From: Symsagittifera roscoffensis
Lineage: Eukaryota > Xenacoelomorpha > Acoela > Convolutidae
Assembly: GCF_963678635.1 (NCBI RefSeq)
Contig: NC_087062.1
Location: 36,298,052 to 36,362,051, forward strand
Length of the DNA: 64,000 bases
Direction of reading: 5' to 3'
A program made the position numbers and the translations under genes. Below the pieces are notes generated by a model. The model was given only the letters and a program-made list of their open reading frames with translations, was not told the origin of the DNA and did no database searches. Positions 1 to 10,985 of this stretch are shown piece after piece; within the stretch, counting starts at the first letter, position 1, and each line of letters starts with the position of its first letter.

Positions 1-611
1 TAACACACGATAAGATCCTTAGCAGTGGATATTAGTGGAGAAGGAAGCTTCAGTGGGGAAGGAATATTCCACGGAACCCTCCCGTGCCACAAATTGGAAG
101 AGATAAGAACGTTATCTCGGGAAGGTTACGGGAGCGGAGGCTTGGTTCCCCAGAGACTGTTGTATGTGAAGGGACTATATAGAACTGATTTTGTAGCTAC
201 TTGGATGTCGTGAAACTTTGAATTAACACCGGTATTATTTGATATTTTAGAATATGAGTAGCTAGAAAGAGGAAAGGGTCAATCCATCTCCAATGGATTT
301 AATATAGAACTGTCACACAAAAACATATTAAAATAGGTTGTTCGAGCCGTGTTTTTAATAGCAATCACGTAGTCTGAGGATCCGAGACTCAGCTATGTGG
401 TTGTGTTCGCATGTAAACGAAAGCTGATCAAAAGTCGTTTGACTGATGGTCTAAAAATAGTAACTTTTTACTTAGCCCTAAACAGACCAGAAAATCAATT
501 GGCAAGGTCGAGACGGTGAAAAACGAGTAGGATTAAGGGTAACTGACGCCTGCCAGTCGTTAATAGGTACTTTTTCTACGCTCCGTCGCTGTGTAATATT
601 TGGGCGAATGT
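1..611. other. Unidentified flanking DNA left of copy A
   Basis: This stretch is richer in G and C than the rest of the window and has no similarity that I can see to the retroelement copies. The homology to copy A begins abruptly near base 612. I see no convincing gene; the 62-codon frame at 25-213 resembles nothing I recognise. A small inverted repeat (AGTCTGAGGATCCGAGACT, near 371-389) could fold. It may be host DNA or the end of another repeat. Confidence 0.5.
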
Positions 612-1180
612 TACATTACTCAAACAATAGATCAAATCACCAAAGATCCAATTACAACAATTATCAAAATAGATCACGAGTTAATTCACAACATAGGATT
701 TCAAATTTAAAAAATAGACAAAGAAATTACACACAATCACCTCATAGGAATAACATTCGTTATCCAGACTCTCAAAACAAATATAGAAGTAATACATCAA
801 AACATCAGAGACAAATAAATCAAGTACAAACAATTGATGAAACAAATTCAGAACCCCTGGTATTGATAACACAGAAACTACTGAGTTACAATTAAATCAT
901 ATTAATTGTGAATCAACCGACAGTGAAAGTGATACAGAAAACACACTTTTAGTCAATATGATAAAAGTTGAAAATGTTTATGAAAATGTTACATACGAAC
1001 AACCTTTTCATTTACATAATTATGGAAATCACTTCGAACTACTTTTAGATTATCGCACTAGACCTAGAAGTAATAACATACCAATAGAATAAATAGTAAT
1101 CGAATTAAAAACATCACAACAACCAGAAAAAGAGCAAACACATGTTCTAGTACAAATCACATTTACCAGAATATACAAAA
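612..1180 (+). pseudogene. gag tail remnant (copy A)
   Basis: Encodes the Asn/Ser/Arg/Tyr-rich C-terminal part of Gag that follows the zinc knuckle in copies C and D; the 95-codon frame at 608-895 is full of N, R, S and Q. The capsid and CCHC knuckle are missing because the copy begins here. Downstream the frame breaks at several stops before the protease. In intact relatives this basic low-complexity tail probably binds RNA. Assignment rests on collinearity with copy D (60509-61400). Confidence 0.7.
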
Positions 1181-1189
1181 AGAATCACC

Positions 1190-1660
1190 AAAAGAAAAGA
1201 TTTGGACAACCCCTTTCTTTAAGAAAGTCCAAAAAGCAAAGCTTTTCAACCACCTACCTTGAAATAGATTTTTCAATAGACTCTGGAGCAGAATCAAACA
1301 TCATCAATATTCCAACTTGGAATGAAATTAAAATCCTACACCCAAGATTAACACCCATAAAAATAACAAGTAGAGTAGCAACAGCACAAGGCTCAACCCT
1401 AACAAATTATGGAAAAATACAGTTTTTCGATGTTCCCAGAAAAACAATGGAACAAAATAAGCTTCTCAATAAACCATTTAAACAAACATTCCATATCACA
1501 ATATAAAACACAATTTTATTGGAATTCCATTCATCACAAAGTATATACCAACTATTAGTATACTAGATAGTAAAAATAATATATAAGATAAATATATAAA
1601 AATGCAAAACACCGCTTTAATATTCTTCCAAAGAATGAACAAACATCCATCATTCTTTTC
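1190..1660 (+). pseudogene. Aspartic protease remnant (copy A)
   Basis: A retroviral-type aspartic protease. Around 1262-1300 the translation contains the catalytic Asp-Ser-Gly followed by Ala-Glu-Ser, and the following strand matches the protease of copies C and D, including the A-T-A-Q-G-S-T segment near 1376-1400. In a live element this enzyme cleaves Gag-Pol. The frame is interrupted near 1500, so it is a fossil. Confidence 0.8.
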
Positions 1661-1689
1661 AAAATTTTAACCCATCTATAATAAAGAAA

Positions 1690-2600
1690 GAAAACATCTC
1701 AAACCACTCTCAGATTATTTTTATGAATTTCCGATTAAACAAGTTCACCAATACGACAAAAATCAAAATAGACAACATCTCTATATGTCAGACTTCGAAT
1801 TTAGACCAATTCACAAATTTTTTAGAGTAACAATATCATCCATAAAATTTATGAAAAACTCAAACTCAGACATGATTTCCCTTCATGTATATAACAATTT
1901 GCCATATGAAATAACCCTACCCCTAGGACTCTTAGGATATTGTGAAACTAAGGCAACAAAGTCTCCCCCACAAAAAAAAGTAGCATACAGGGTGAATAAT
2001 ATATTACAACTACTAGATTTATGTCAATCAACAATCCTCGATGAAGAACTATCAATAAATAAAATAATAAGTAATGAAAAAAGGAACACAGACTATTTCA
2101 CAAAAACACCCTATTTTAATTCAACATTTAAAAAATCACATTATACAGAACAACAACAAAAATTCTTGGAAATGTTCAATTTTCAACACTCTCAATTAAC
2201 ACAGAATGAATATGAAAAATTAGCCAATTTACTTTTAAGATATCCAACAGTTTATGCAACATCTAAATTTGACGTTGGAAAAGTAAATTCACCACTACAT
2301 TTACCCTTGAAACCTGACGCAGTTTTCAAAAAACAAAGAGCAAGTAAAGTACCAATTCATATACATGACAAAGTCAATCGACTACTTGACATTCTAGAAC
2401 AATACGCAAACATATCTCCAGTAAAAATAGAAGAACAACCGAACGGAAATACCTTTATTAACCCTGTTATTATCCTCGCCAAAAGAGAATCCTTAAAAAA
2501 AAGTTGTAGATACTAGATACCTCAATTCACTAATTGATGAATCCAATTGTAACTGGCCAATAGAACCAATCCAAGTAATTTTAACAAAAATAAACGGTTT
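1690..2600 (+). pseudogene. Reverse transcriptase N-terminal half, palm deleted (copy A)
   Basis: The 243-codon frame at 1785-2516 matches residues 1-238 of the copy D RT protein: a linker with an L-P-L-G-L-L-G-Y-C-E segment, then the RT fingers (PKGNTF-like motif, here NGNTF, and I-I-L-A-K). A frameshift follows at about 2500. Near 2597 the sequence jumps from the K-I-N-G segment directly to the F-F-L-T-R-V segment, so about 110 codons holding the palm Asp and the YLDD box are gone. This copy cannot encode an active RT. Confidence 0.85.
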
Positions 2601-5396
2601 TTTCTTAACACGCGTAAAATTTCTTGGACACATCATAGAAAAAGACACAAAAACCCCACTGAAATCACGAATTGTTGCAATTCAAAAACTCCAACCACCA
2701 ACAAATAAAAAGAAAATCCAAGAACTTCTTAAATTTCTTAAGTAAATACGTATATAAAATGCAATTGTACTTAAGACCATTTTATAACATTCTTAGACAA
2801 CAAAATAACTTTGAGTGGACAACAAAACATCAAACACGATTTCAAGAAATCAAAACTTCTCTCACTGAACAAATATCAAATACTATTCCAGATCCAAACA
2901 ACCATTTTATGCAATGTGCGATGCTTCAAATTCTGGCATCGGAGCAGCATTATTACAATCCCACAATGGAACAAATAAAATAAATTTTATATCAGCAAAC
3001 TCTCGCCTATTTACACAAGCTGAATTACGACTCTCTCCTTATGATAGAGTGCACAGCTATCATACACACCTTAACAGAATATGAAATTTTGATACTTGGA
3101 TCCAAAGATCCAACAGTTTTGTTTACAGACCATAAACCAATCATATTTCTTTTACACGAAAATCAAAACCCATACCATCGAGTTTATAGATTTCAACTAA
3201 CTTTAATGAAATTTCCAAACTTACACATAGTATGAACAGCAGGAAAAAACCTTGCACTACCTAATAATCTTAGTAGCAATACACCACCTGAACTATTAAC
3301 AAGAAAAAAAACAGTTGAAATACCACAAAATATAAACTTTTATCTCGCCAAAGATGAAACTTCACTACGATTAGAATGTAAAAGCGCAGTAAAAACTGAC
3401 ATAAAACAATCACAAATTAGCCATCTACACAACTTTCCACTCTATTTGGATCAAAATAATATTCAACAAAAAAGAATTAAACAACAATCACATAAAAACA
3501 ACCCATTCCCTGAATAGAAAAGGAAAATCTGACTGATAGAATAAATTTATCAGGACCGTTATCGAATGATTCAAAATACACGATAAATCAAGTTTTTAAT
3601 CTTCATGATCCACTTGATACAATACCCCTATCAAAAATCGAACTAGAAATTTTTTTTTACCTACAACAGAAAAAATTACAATGGCATTATTACAGAAATA
3701 CCAAAACCTTGATCCCGTCATTAGACAACTCAAATCATGGCACAAATAAAAAACGAAGCCAACAAAAGCTGATATCACAATCTTAGGAAACAAAACACTC
3801 ATTAGATACTTCAGAAAATTTAATAACACCACCATAAATGAAAATAAAGATATTTTAGAACATCAAACACTTGATTTTAAAGTACCATGGCTACCTTTAA
3901 GTATGATTTTAATCGCATTCAACACTTCCCACACCTTAAATACAAAAGGACATTCAGGATCAGAAAAAAAAACATATTCTAATTTTATACAAAGTTTTAA
4001 ATTCCCTAATGCAACAATTTGGATCAAAGTATTATGCAACAATTGTATAATATGCCAGTTAAATAAACCCTATCCAAATCAAAAATAAATCGAAGAAAAA
4101 ACAAACTTTTAAAGGATAGAGTCTTTATTTTAATCACAGAAAATCATTTGACACAAAAGGACCAATTTCACCATCCTCAGAAGGAAACTCATATATAATG
4201 GTAATTGTTGATGCATTTACACATTATGTAGCACTTAACCCAGTACCCCAGTGTAATGTTTTTTTATGCATATACAACACTCTACGAACACTGGATAGCT
4301 AAATTTGGATTACCCGAAGTTTTAGTCACAGACAATGGTACTGAATTTTTTAATAATGAAATCATCACATTATGCCACTTATATAACATTAAACATAAAC
4401 CACGTACACCTCATGCACCTTGGCCAAATGGTTTAGTCGGAGGTATGAACCGTTCATTAAAAGAATACCTCAGATGTGTCATTAATGGAAATGATACCCG
4501 ATATACTGAATGGTCAGCAGAGGTAAAATTATTTCCACTCTCATATAATTCACAAATCACAACAAAAATTGGAATGTCACCGTATGAAATGGTATTCAAC
4601 CAAAAACCACTTAAACCAATAATGTTTACAGCAAACGCTCATAAAAATGTACAAGGTTATTGTCAACCAAACAAAGATTCAATTTGTTATAATCTGCCAC
4701 TACACATCCATGATGAAGACCACTTTCATCATCCACAAATTTTAAAATTAGCCTCCAGTACACACATCGAATGAGTTTTAAATAGATATAAAAAACACAA
4801 TGAAATTTACCAGAAAATAACAAAAAAATTGCTACAAAGACAAAACATAAATAACCAAATCAGTTCACGCTTTACACCAGCAACAGATATAAAAATAGGA
4901 ACATTTGTATTAATTACCAATTTTACAACACAAAAAGGAGTTTCTAAAAAATTACAACCACTCCGAAAAAGATTATACCAAATATTTGAGAAACCCACTA
5001 ATGTCACATACAAATTGATTGACACAAATAAAAAAAAATTTTCAACACCGAAATAACCTATTACCCTATTACCCAAAAGAATATGCACTCCGTGAATTAA
5101 CACAATTATATTCTTTCACAGGTTTACAATTTGTTCAAAACAATTCAGAAACTAAACTGAATCACCACACTGATGCACAAATAAATTCAAAATTAGATCA
5201 ACAAAAAGAAATTGTTAACCAAACATCCCCTAAACAAAAAACACGAACATCTCAAAAAGAAAGAAAAAATAGGAAAATGACAAAAAAAATTCTACCACAA
5301 GATCAAAAAGAAAAATCTGAAAATAGAGAATTATCACGACTCAGAATTCGACCACGAAAAACTATAAAACCTTCATTCCACAATCTAAAATATTGA
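2600..5396 (+). pseudogene. RNase H-integrase remnant (copy A)
   Basis: Collinear with the 969-residue pol ORF of copy D. The RT connection and RNase H lie at about 2600-3330 (T-D-H-K-P and W-T-A/LP..LSR-like motifs), then the integrase. In the integrase the second catalytic Asp is present (V-T-D-N-G-T-E-F, near 4324-4350), but the catalytic Glu is replaced by Gly: the motif reads G-L-V-G-G-M-N-R-S near 4430-4457. The C-terminal GPY/F-like segment and the Lys-rich tail end at 5396. At least six stops or frameshifts break the gene. Confidence 0.87.
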
Positions 5397-5975
5397 AGAA
5401 AATTGAATCTAAAAAAAAACTTTCATTTTCATTTTCCATCATCTTCTTTTAATTATTTTGAATAACACACATTTTCACAATAACATGCTAGAAAACAGTC
5501 AAACAGATCTAGTTCAAAATCAGCCAAAAAAATCATCCCGAAAAAGACATTTTATTTATAGCAATACGACTTTATTAGCCGACACATATTCACCTCTAAG
5601 CTTATCTATAACTATAATTTAAAGACCTCCAGGTCAAAAATAAGCAGCGCGCTACAAAATGACAACTAAAATAAATATAATCTCATTATTACAATCCTCC
5701 CCTATCAAGCAATACAAAGATCGACGATATTTTCCCAACTTAGCACTCACAAAACCCTCAAGCAAAACTATTAAATTAGCCTAAAGAACAAAAACCACAA
5801 GATCATTTAGCCTAAAGTACGAATATTTTTTGGATAACCCCAATTATTCCATAAAAAAACTACGACGATCTCTCCGACACCTCAAAATAACCCCTGAACA
5901 ACTCTTGACGAAATCCAACCCACTTGTCAAAAATCAATAAATAATCCGACCGCACTTGAAATTAGCCCCAAAAAA
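5397..5975 (+). promoter_or_regulatory. pol-TM1 intergenic block with conserved motifs (copy A)
   Basis: No ORF. It contains the palindrome GACCTCCAGGTC at about 5625 and two copies of TTAGCCTAAAG (5775-5789 and 5805-5820), both also found in copy D and partly in B and C. Conservation of short motifs inside a decayed non-coding block suggests a cis-acting role such as an internal promoter or splice/RNA signal, but that is inference. Confidence 0.45.
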
Positions 5976-6255
5976 TTGAAAAAGATTCGACAAACCAAAT
6001 CACTTCTTAAGTGCTTCTCTCAACAACAGTCACTAAATTCAAACAAATATTTTCAAACCTTTTTTAGTATAACTTTCAAATCTTCTAAAATTTTTACAAT
6101 ATTTTTAAATAATATAAAAAAAACCCTACTCATCCTTTTCATAATATTTTGCAATCTTTTTTTAAAATTCTTTTCAATCTTTGAAGTTTATATATCCTTT
6201 TCCAGAATCTTTGATAACCTCCTCAGGTACAATAATTTTGTAACTATTTAAATGT
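5976..6255 (+). pseudogene. TM1 small membrane protein remnant (copy A)
   Basis: The 91-codon frame at 5976-6251 is rich in F, I, L and S and matches the small membrane ORF of copy D (54979-55209), including its hydrophobic centre and the Leu-Leu-Arg-Tyr end. Immediately after it the sequence leaves the element order and joins 3' UTR sequence, so TM2 and everything to the ORF4 end is deleted. Confidence 0.65.
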
Positions 6256-7318
6256 TTCATCGCGCAAAAAATACAAGAATGCAAGAATGCATAAATGCAA
6301 GAATCAATCGCACACAAATTCTATCCACACTCGCACAGCTCGCCCACGACGAATCGTTTAAAATAATGATTTCAAGTTTTAACTTTCTTTGATAACAACT
6401 CAATCTAATAATAACAAGTTTCAAACTTTCTTTTAACCCGGTTGGAAAGGAATTATATAATAATCCTAACTAACCAACGCAGCTTACAAAAAACCATGAA
6501 ACACAAGCTAACAGCATGACTAAGAAAAGAAAACCCGCAGTACCCAAATTGGATTAAACCAGCTTAAAGAACCGATAAAATATTCTTTTAAAGGCTATCG
6601 ATAAGTCTAAAATAGAAAGAATAAAACACCAAAAAAGCGAAAGACAAATCCAGACCAAACAATTTGAGTTTTAAGAAAAGGACACAACTAAAACAACAAA
6701 AGGAAAAAAACCAGAAACAAACACGACACAAAAGGTTAACACAAAACAGAATCCCAAAAAAAAACCAGCATGAAATCAAAAACTCACTCCTGGCCTAACC
6801 CACGAGAAGAGGACAAAATTCTGAGCATGCTTAATAGCCGGCCTAACCCACCGTGCTAGAATCCACGCTTTGTGACACACTCTTTATTTTTGATAAGAGG
6901 TACTCAAGTGTGAGTACCACTTTTAAAATAACTGAACTAAAAATAAAAGCTTTTGCGATAAAAAGTAACAAGAAATCACAACTAAAAAGAAGGACTTCAT
7001 TGAAACAGACCAATGACCACCTCGATGTTCAAGTATACGTACAGATCCATTCAGATTCCCAATTCAGATCGAAACATAGTTCTCCACGCCGATCAAGAAC
7101 AGACGATCATAACAAACCATCTTGAAGTCAGATTGATTTTGTTAACGATCTCAGTCATCGTTGAAGGACAAGATGAAATCTACGATTCCAGTTTCCTGTA
7201 GCTTCTTCCTCCAATAATGGAATAGAAATGATGCTCGCGAAACACAAACGATCAATCATCCATCATCCTCTACAGAAATAAGTCAAAGAAACAAAAACAC
7301 TGCAAAACCCCGGATGGG
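6256..7318 (+). other. 3' UTR of copy A
   Basis: Non-coding, collinear with 44290-46263 of copy C and with 47633-48880 (complement) of copy D. Shared landmarks are CGCACAGCTCGCCCACGA near 6332, AACCCGGTTGGAAAGGAATTA near 6437, GGCCTAACCCAC twice (about 6790 and 6840) and GTATACGTACAGATCC near 7033. It ends in the purine-leaning GGATGGG directly before the LTR, the expected place for a polypurine tract. Small frames in it are not supported. Confidence 0.7.
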
Positions 7319-7691
7319 TGGAACCTGATCCAAACTATATAATATTATTGGTTATAAATTAGATTTTTTGTCCCTATAAAATAATGAAGACTAACCAATC
7401 ATACTCCATTTAACTAACAACCCATTTATTTGTAGGTGCTGAAATTACTTGTAGTTTCAGCACCAGAGCATTCTGAATTTAACGTACAGCTTAGTTGCCT
7501 TTTCCATGAGACCAAATCGTAACAAACCAGTATACTCTAGATTTATTGAGATTAAGAGATATAAGAGTAAGATTAAGATCGGTATTAGACTAAGAAGTTG
7601 CACGAATCCGGCCGAAAATAGGATAGCGTGACGAGCATACGGTGTACCTTAGCTGAAATTACTCTATGAGTTAGAGCTCCATTCCAACTCA
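7319..7691 (+). repeat. 3' LTR of copy A (373 bp)
   Basis: Begins TGGAACC and ends AACTCA, giving the TG...CA termini of LTRs. The same two ends delimit the other four LTRs in the window. It holds a 26-nt hairpin at 7437-7462, a TATA-like TATAAGAG at 7560, and the most conserved block (GTTGCACG, then GCCGAAAATA, GATAGCGTGACGA and CGGTGTA). Sequence after 7691 differs from what follows each other 3' LTR, which supports the boundary. Confidence 0.8.
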
Positions 7692-7946
7692 CTACAAAAA
7701 GAAAGAATAGTTGATCAAAATTAGTGGATTTTGTCTCTGAAGGCATCTACAGAGAAAATCAAGGCTTTTTCAGCAAGCAAAAATCATTACTACAAAAGCG
7801 TATGCAAAGTAGATGCTGATGCAAATGTGTTGAACTTTGGTTATGTACAAGTCAAGTTTCTAGAAGGAAGAGATAATTTTCTGTATCCCCCCAAAAAAAT
7901 CAGGATGTGGTCATCATAGCATCATCACAGGTTTTTAGCTTCCTAA
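7692..7946. other. Spacer between copies A and B
   Basis: 255 bp without an LTR or gene I can support. It separates the 3' LTR of A from the 5' LTR of B. The 62-codon frame at 7731-7919 has no recognisable similarity. Confidence 0.5.
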
Positions 7947-8314
7947 TGGAACCAGGTTAAAACTAGTATTTATTACCAGTTAATTTATTGATAAAACTAT
8001 CTCTATAAAATAATTCTTAATAACCAATCATGGTCCATAACTAACAATGACAATTATTTGTAACCTATTCATAGTTTCAGCAACAAAACAATTTAAAGAT
8101 AACTTAGACGACAGTTGTTGTTTTTCAAAACAGTACCAAATACCAGTATACACTAAATCTATTGAGACTAGGAGATATAAAACTAGGATTTAGATCGGTA
8201 TTATACTAAGAAATTGCACGAATCTATCCAACCGAAAATAAGATAGCGTGACGAACAGACAGTGTACTTTACCTGAAATACCTCTATGAGTGAGCCATCT
8301 CGGACTTAAACTCA
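7947..8314 (+). repeat. 5' LTR of copy B (368 bp)
   Basis: TGGAACC...AACTCA termini. TATA-like TATAAAA lies at 8176. The conserved GTTGCACG, GATAGCGTGACGA and GTGTAC block lies at about 8210-8270. The U3 hairpin seen in other LTRs is degraded here (only the 3' arm near 8071-8082 is clear). It is followed by the same PBS-like sequence as copy C. Confidence 0.8.
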
Positions 8315-8316
8315 TC

Positions 8317-8334
8317 TTTTGCGACCAAAAGTCT
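8317..8334 (+). promoter_or_regulatory. Primer-binding site (copy B, degraded)
   Basis: Sits two bases after the 5' LTR end and aligns with the clearer site of copy C (26596). The segment GACCAAAAGTCTC is identical; the first bases, which should be TGG for pairing with the tRNA CCA end, are mutated. The primer tRNA is not identified. Confidence 0.5.
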
Positions 8335-9634
8335 CGAACAAAACTTCTTAACAACTTAGATTAAGCATATTCAAAAAAAAATCAAAAAAAATCATGAAAT
8401 ATTAAAAAGCATAGGAAACTTAGTAAGTATGTCTCAACGTCTCAATACGTATAACCGATTACTTCAAACGATACTGCCAACACCAGAAGAAAACCCGAAC
8501 AGCAGACTAAGCTTCTATATCGTGAAACGACGCAAACGGCAACGATTATTTCTCTTCAAAGTTCTCAATGCAGTAGATTTTCATTCTAACATGAAATAAA
8601 AACTACTCAAAGAAATGAGATTCATTTCCAAGACATATACTTCTTAATGACGTTTAACCATATTATACAACCACAATAAGGACTGATAAAAAGATACCAA
8701 AGACGTTTTTTTACCAAATCTGCAGTAATATTTAGTAGTTACACTAAAGTTAGTTTTTTAAAATATAAAGAAAATCCTTGCTTCTCAAGGACTCGTATAC
8801 CCACCCCCTTCTAGCTAACGCTTCTTTGTCTTTTCATCTAAAACATGACCATAATCCACTAGTAAAAATACTAAATCTAATAAAAATTAATTTTAATTTT
8901 TAATCAATCTTTAATTCACAATTTCTTCTTAAAATTAAATCGTTCAATTAGTTATTATCAAGGGTTATGCTTGTTTTGTAACAATCAAAACTTTCCCTAA
9001 AACCAGATCATCAAAGTTATCCTAGTATCTTTAATTATAAACTTCATCTTTATTTTTAATTCGTTTAAAAATTATTCATCATCAAGGCTTCCCTTGGATC
9101 AAACAGAACAAAATTGTTCTCCCTACCTTCTAGTAAAAAGTGTCTAACGACATCGAACGTCAAATCACTCTCCAACCCTTCTCAGCGACTCAAAACTAAT
9201 CGATTTTTTTTAAAATTACTACCCAATTTAATTAAATTAAACAGTAAGAAACTTCGGTTACTCATCCTTCACTTGGGCCTCTCCTCTTAGTTGACCCAGG
9301 ATAAAACACATGATAAACTTAGTTAGATCTATAAAATAATCTAACGATCTACTTTTGTTTTAAGTATACCTGAACCTTGTGGATTGATTTATTATTCTCC
9401 AACCCTTGATCACAGATCACAACTCTAAGTAATAGTAAATAACTTTTACTTAAAATATAGCAACCGAGAGAGTACAACATCAATCTAACGAATTGATATA
9501 CTCTCTCGCCAACCCGTCCACACTCGATAACCCATGTCCCAAGAAAAAGATAACCTCACAGAAATCTTAAGAACTAACAGCTTATCAAATAAAAAATCTA
9601 ACCTCTGGATTTTGAAATCAACCTTCAAAAACGT
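8335..9634 (+). other. Structured untranslated leader of copy B
   Basis: About 1.3 kb between PBS and gag with no long ORF. It carries small inverted repeats of the type CCTTG/CAAGG (8776-8790, 8959-8973, 9083-9096), the palindrome GAACAAAATTGTTC (9106-9119), a block shared with copy C around GAAGAACTTCGG-type sequence (about 9247), and a long hairpin at 9465-9508. Candidates for its role are packaging, dimerisation or internal ribosome entry; the sequence alone does not say which. Confidence 0.6.
9465..9508 (+). ncRNA. Leader hairpin just upstream of gag (copy B)
   Basis: Arms CGAGAGAGTA (9465-9474) and TACTCTCTCG (9499-9508) pair perfectly over 10 bp, and an inner ATCAAT/ATTGAT stem closes a loop CTAACGA. 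Copy C has the same hairpin at 27675-27719 with changed arms that mostly still pair. Listed as a cis-acting RNA structure, not a separate transcript. Confidence 0.6.
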
Positions 9635-9829
9635 ATGTCAAAAGATAATCTAGGTAGAAAAACAAACAATAAAACTCCACAAATGTTTAATTCAAAACAA
9701 AAATACGACCTCCGTAACTACACCACACAAACAAAAGGTAGGATACATCAGATCGAAAAAACAAACGAGAGAAAAGCAGTTTTGGAACCCGACAAAACTA
9801 AATTGCAAAATCTTCAAACGTTTTGAGGT
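9635..9829 (+). pseudogene. Possible extreme N-terminus of gag (copy B)
   Basis: A 64-codon frame beginning near an ATG just after the leader hairpin; its first residues (S-K-D-N-L-G) are matched in copy C near 27837 (S-R-D-N-L-G), where the start codon is changed. It is Lys/Thr/Asn-rich. It may be the true start of Gag, with the Gag N-domain at 9963 following after two frame breaks. Copy D is cut off by the window end before this region, so this cannot be tested here. Confidence 0.35.
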
Positions 9830-9962
9830 TTAATTGACAAAACGGATACACCAAATAACCACCACAGATTTTTTTCCGAATCAGAAGCCACAACGCCATC
9901 ATCTATAAAAAGAATTGCAGAATTGAAAATTCATACTTTTGTTTACCAATAAGACACTATAA

Positions 9963-10985
9963 TTGGAATATCTTGTATTGAAAGCTACGCATTCATCTAA
10001 TCCAACACAAAAATTGATTCAATACGACGAGAATTTTGACGATGACTCTAAAATTCCCTTTGTCATTCACCCACAAAGCGATCCCGCTAGAGGACAAGTA
10101 CAACTTTGCCATAATTTAATTGCAAACTTGTTTGAAAAAGGAAATAGCACATGTAACGAAGAAATTACTGTAGAAAAAATCAGAAGACAAGAACTCGATC
10201 ACTATGGATCAGGCATCACAAATATAACTTCATTTTACGGCATATTTACTATTGAATTATTACCACCACGATCATCAAATTAAACAACACACCGATTACA
10301 AACAGATGATATAGAGTTACTCTTCTCAAAAGTTTTCACGGAGTATAAAAAAAATGTTTAACATCAAAACTCAGAAAGAGCAAACTCAAATTTCACATAC
10401 TAAGTTTTTGCGATCACTTAATGCTATGTATCTATATTAGAATCAAACTAAACATGTTACCTATCACCACCACAAACATCCTGATATGCAAAAGTACGAT
10501 CAATCTTTTCTCGCAACTTTTAGATAAAATTCGTGAAACACTTATTGATAACGAAACATCACAAATAGTAAAAACCGACCTACACAGAATCCTATCATGG
10601 TTCATAATAGACTATTTTCAACAAAAATTAGATTTATTTCACCAGCAAGAAAAAATTCTCGACCACAAACTCCAAATGATGAAACAGTATTAGCAGACAA
10701 AACAAATTATGTATGGGATCCTGAATGGTCTCATACGTTATTTTTTAGTATTTCTAACAATATATCAATTGCAACAAGTGCCACTGTCTCGTACACAAAG
10801 ATTGTGCAAAAGTAACTCCACTGACATCTGAAACACCCCCCTAAATTATAACACATTATCTAATGGTAGGACAGGCGATAATGTTAAAATTCCACTTTTA
10901 TAATTACCCAAAAAATTTTTATTGATCTAAAAATCTGACACATTAATCATTGAAACTCTATCACAAATTGTAAACGAAGAAATAG
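9963..10985 (+). pseudogene. Gag N-terminal domain remnant (copy B)
   Basis: Matches the 335-residue N-terminal ORF of copy D: both share an I-P-F-V/F-P-F-I segment, a C..NL..NLFE-type segment, D-H-Y then I-Y/F-T-I-E, and V-W-D-P-E-W-S-H. The frame shifts several times (after 10283, near 10350, near 10690). At its end, about 10985-11060, reading continues without a stop into the segment homologous to the start of the next Gag ORF of copy D. That shows the N-domain and capsid belong to one protein. Confidence 0.75.

Larger units (their letters stand above)
612..7691 (+). mobile_element. Copy A: 5'-truncated Ty3/Gypsy-type element lacking env
   Basis: A decayed copy of the window's main retroelement family. 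It starts inside the gag tail, then runs through protease, a shortened RT, RNase H, integrase, the intergenic block and the first small membrane ORF, and jumps straight to the 3' UTR and a 3' LTR ending at 7691. TM2, ORF3, the envelope gene and ORF4, together more than 5 kb in copy D, are absent. Many stops and frameshifts show it is not coding now. Orientation and order match copies B and C. Confidence 0.85.

Noticed and set aside
1-611. Possible rRNA or other RNA gene because of higher GC and stems
   Set aside because: I could not match any conserved rRNA, snRNA or tRNA core sequence.
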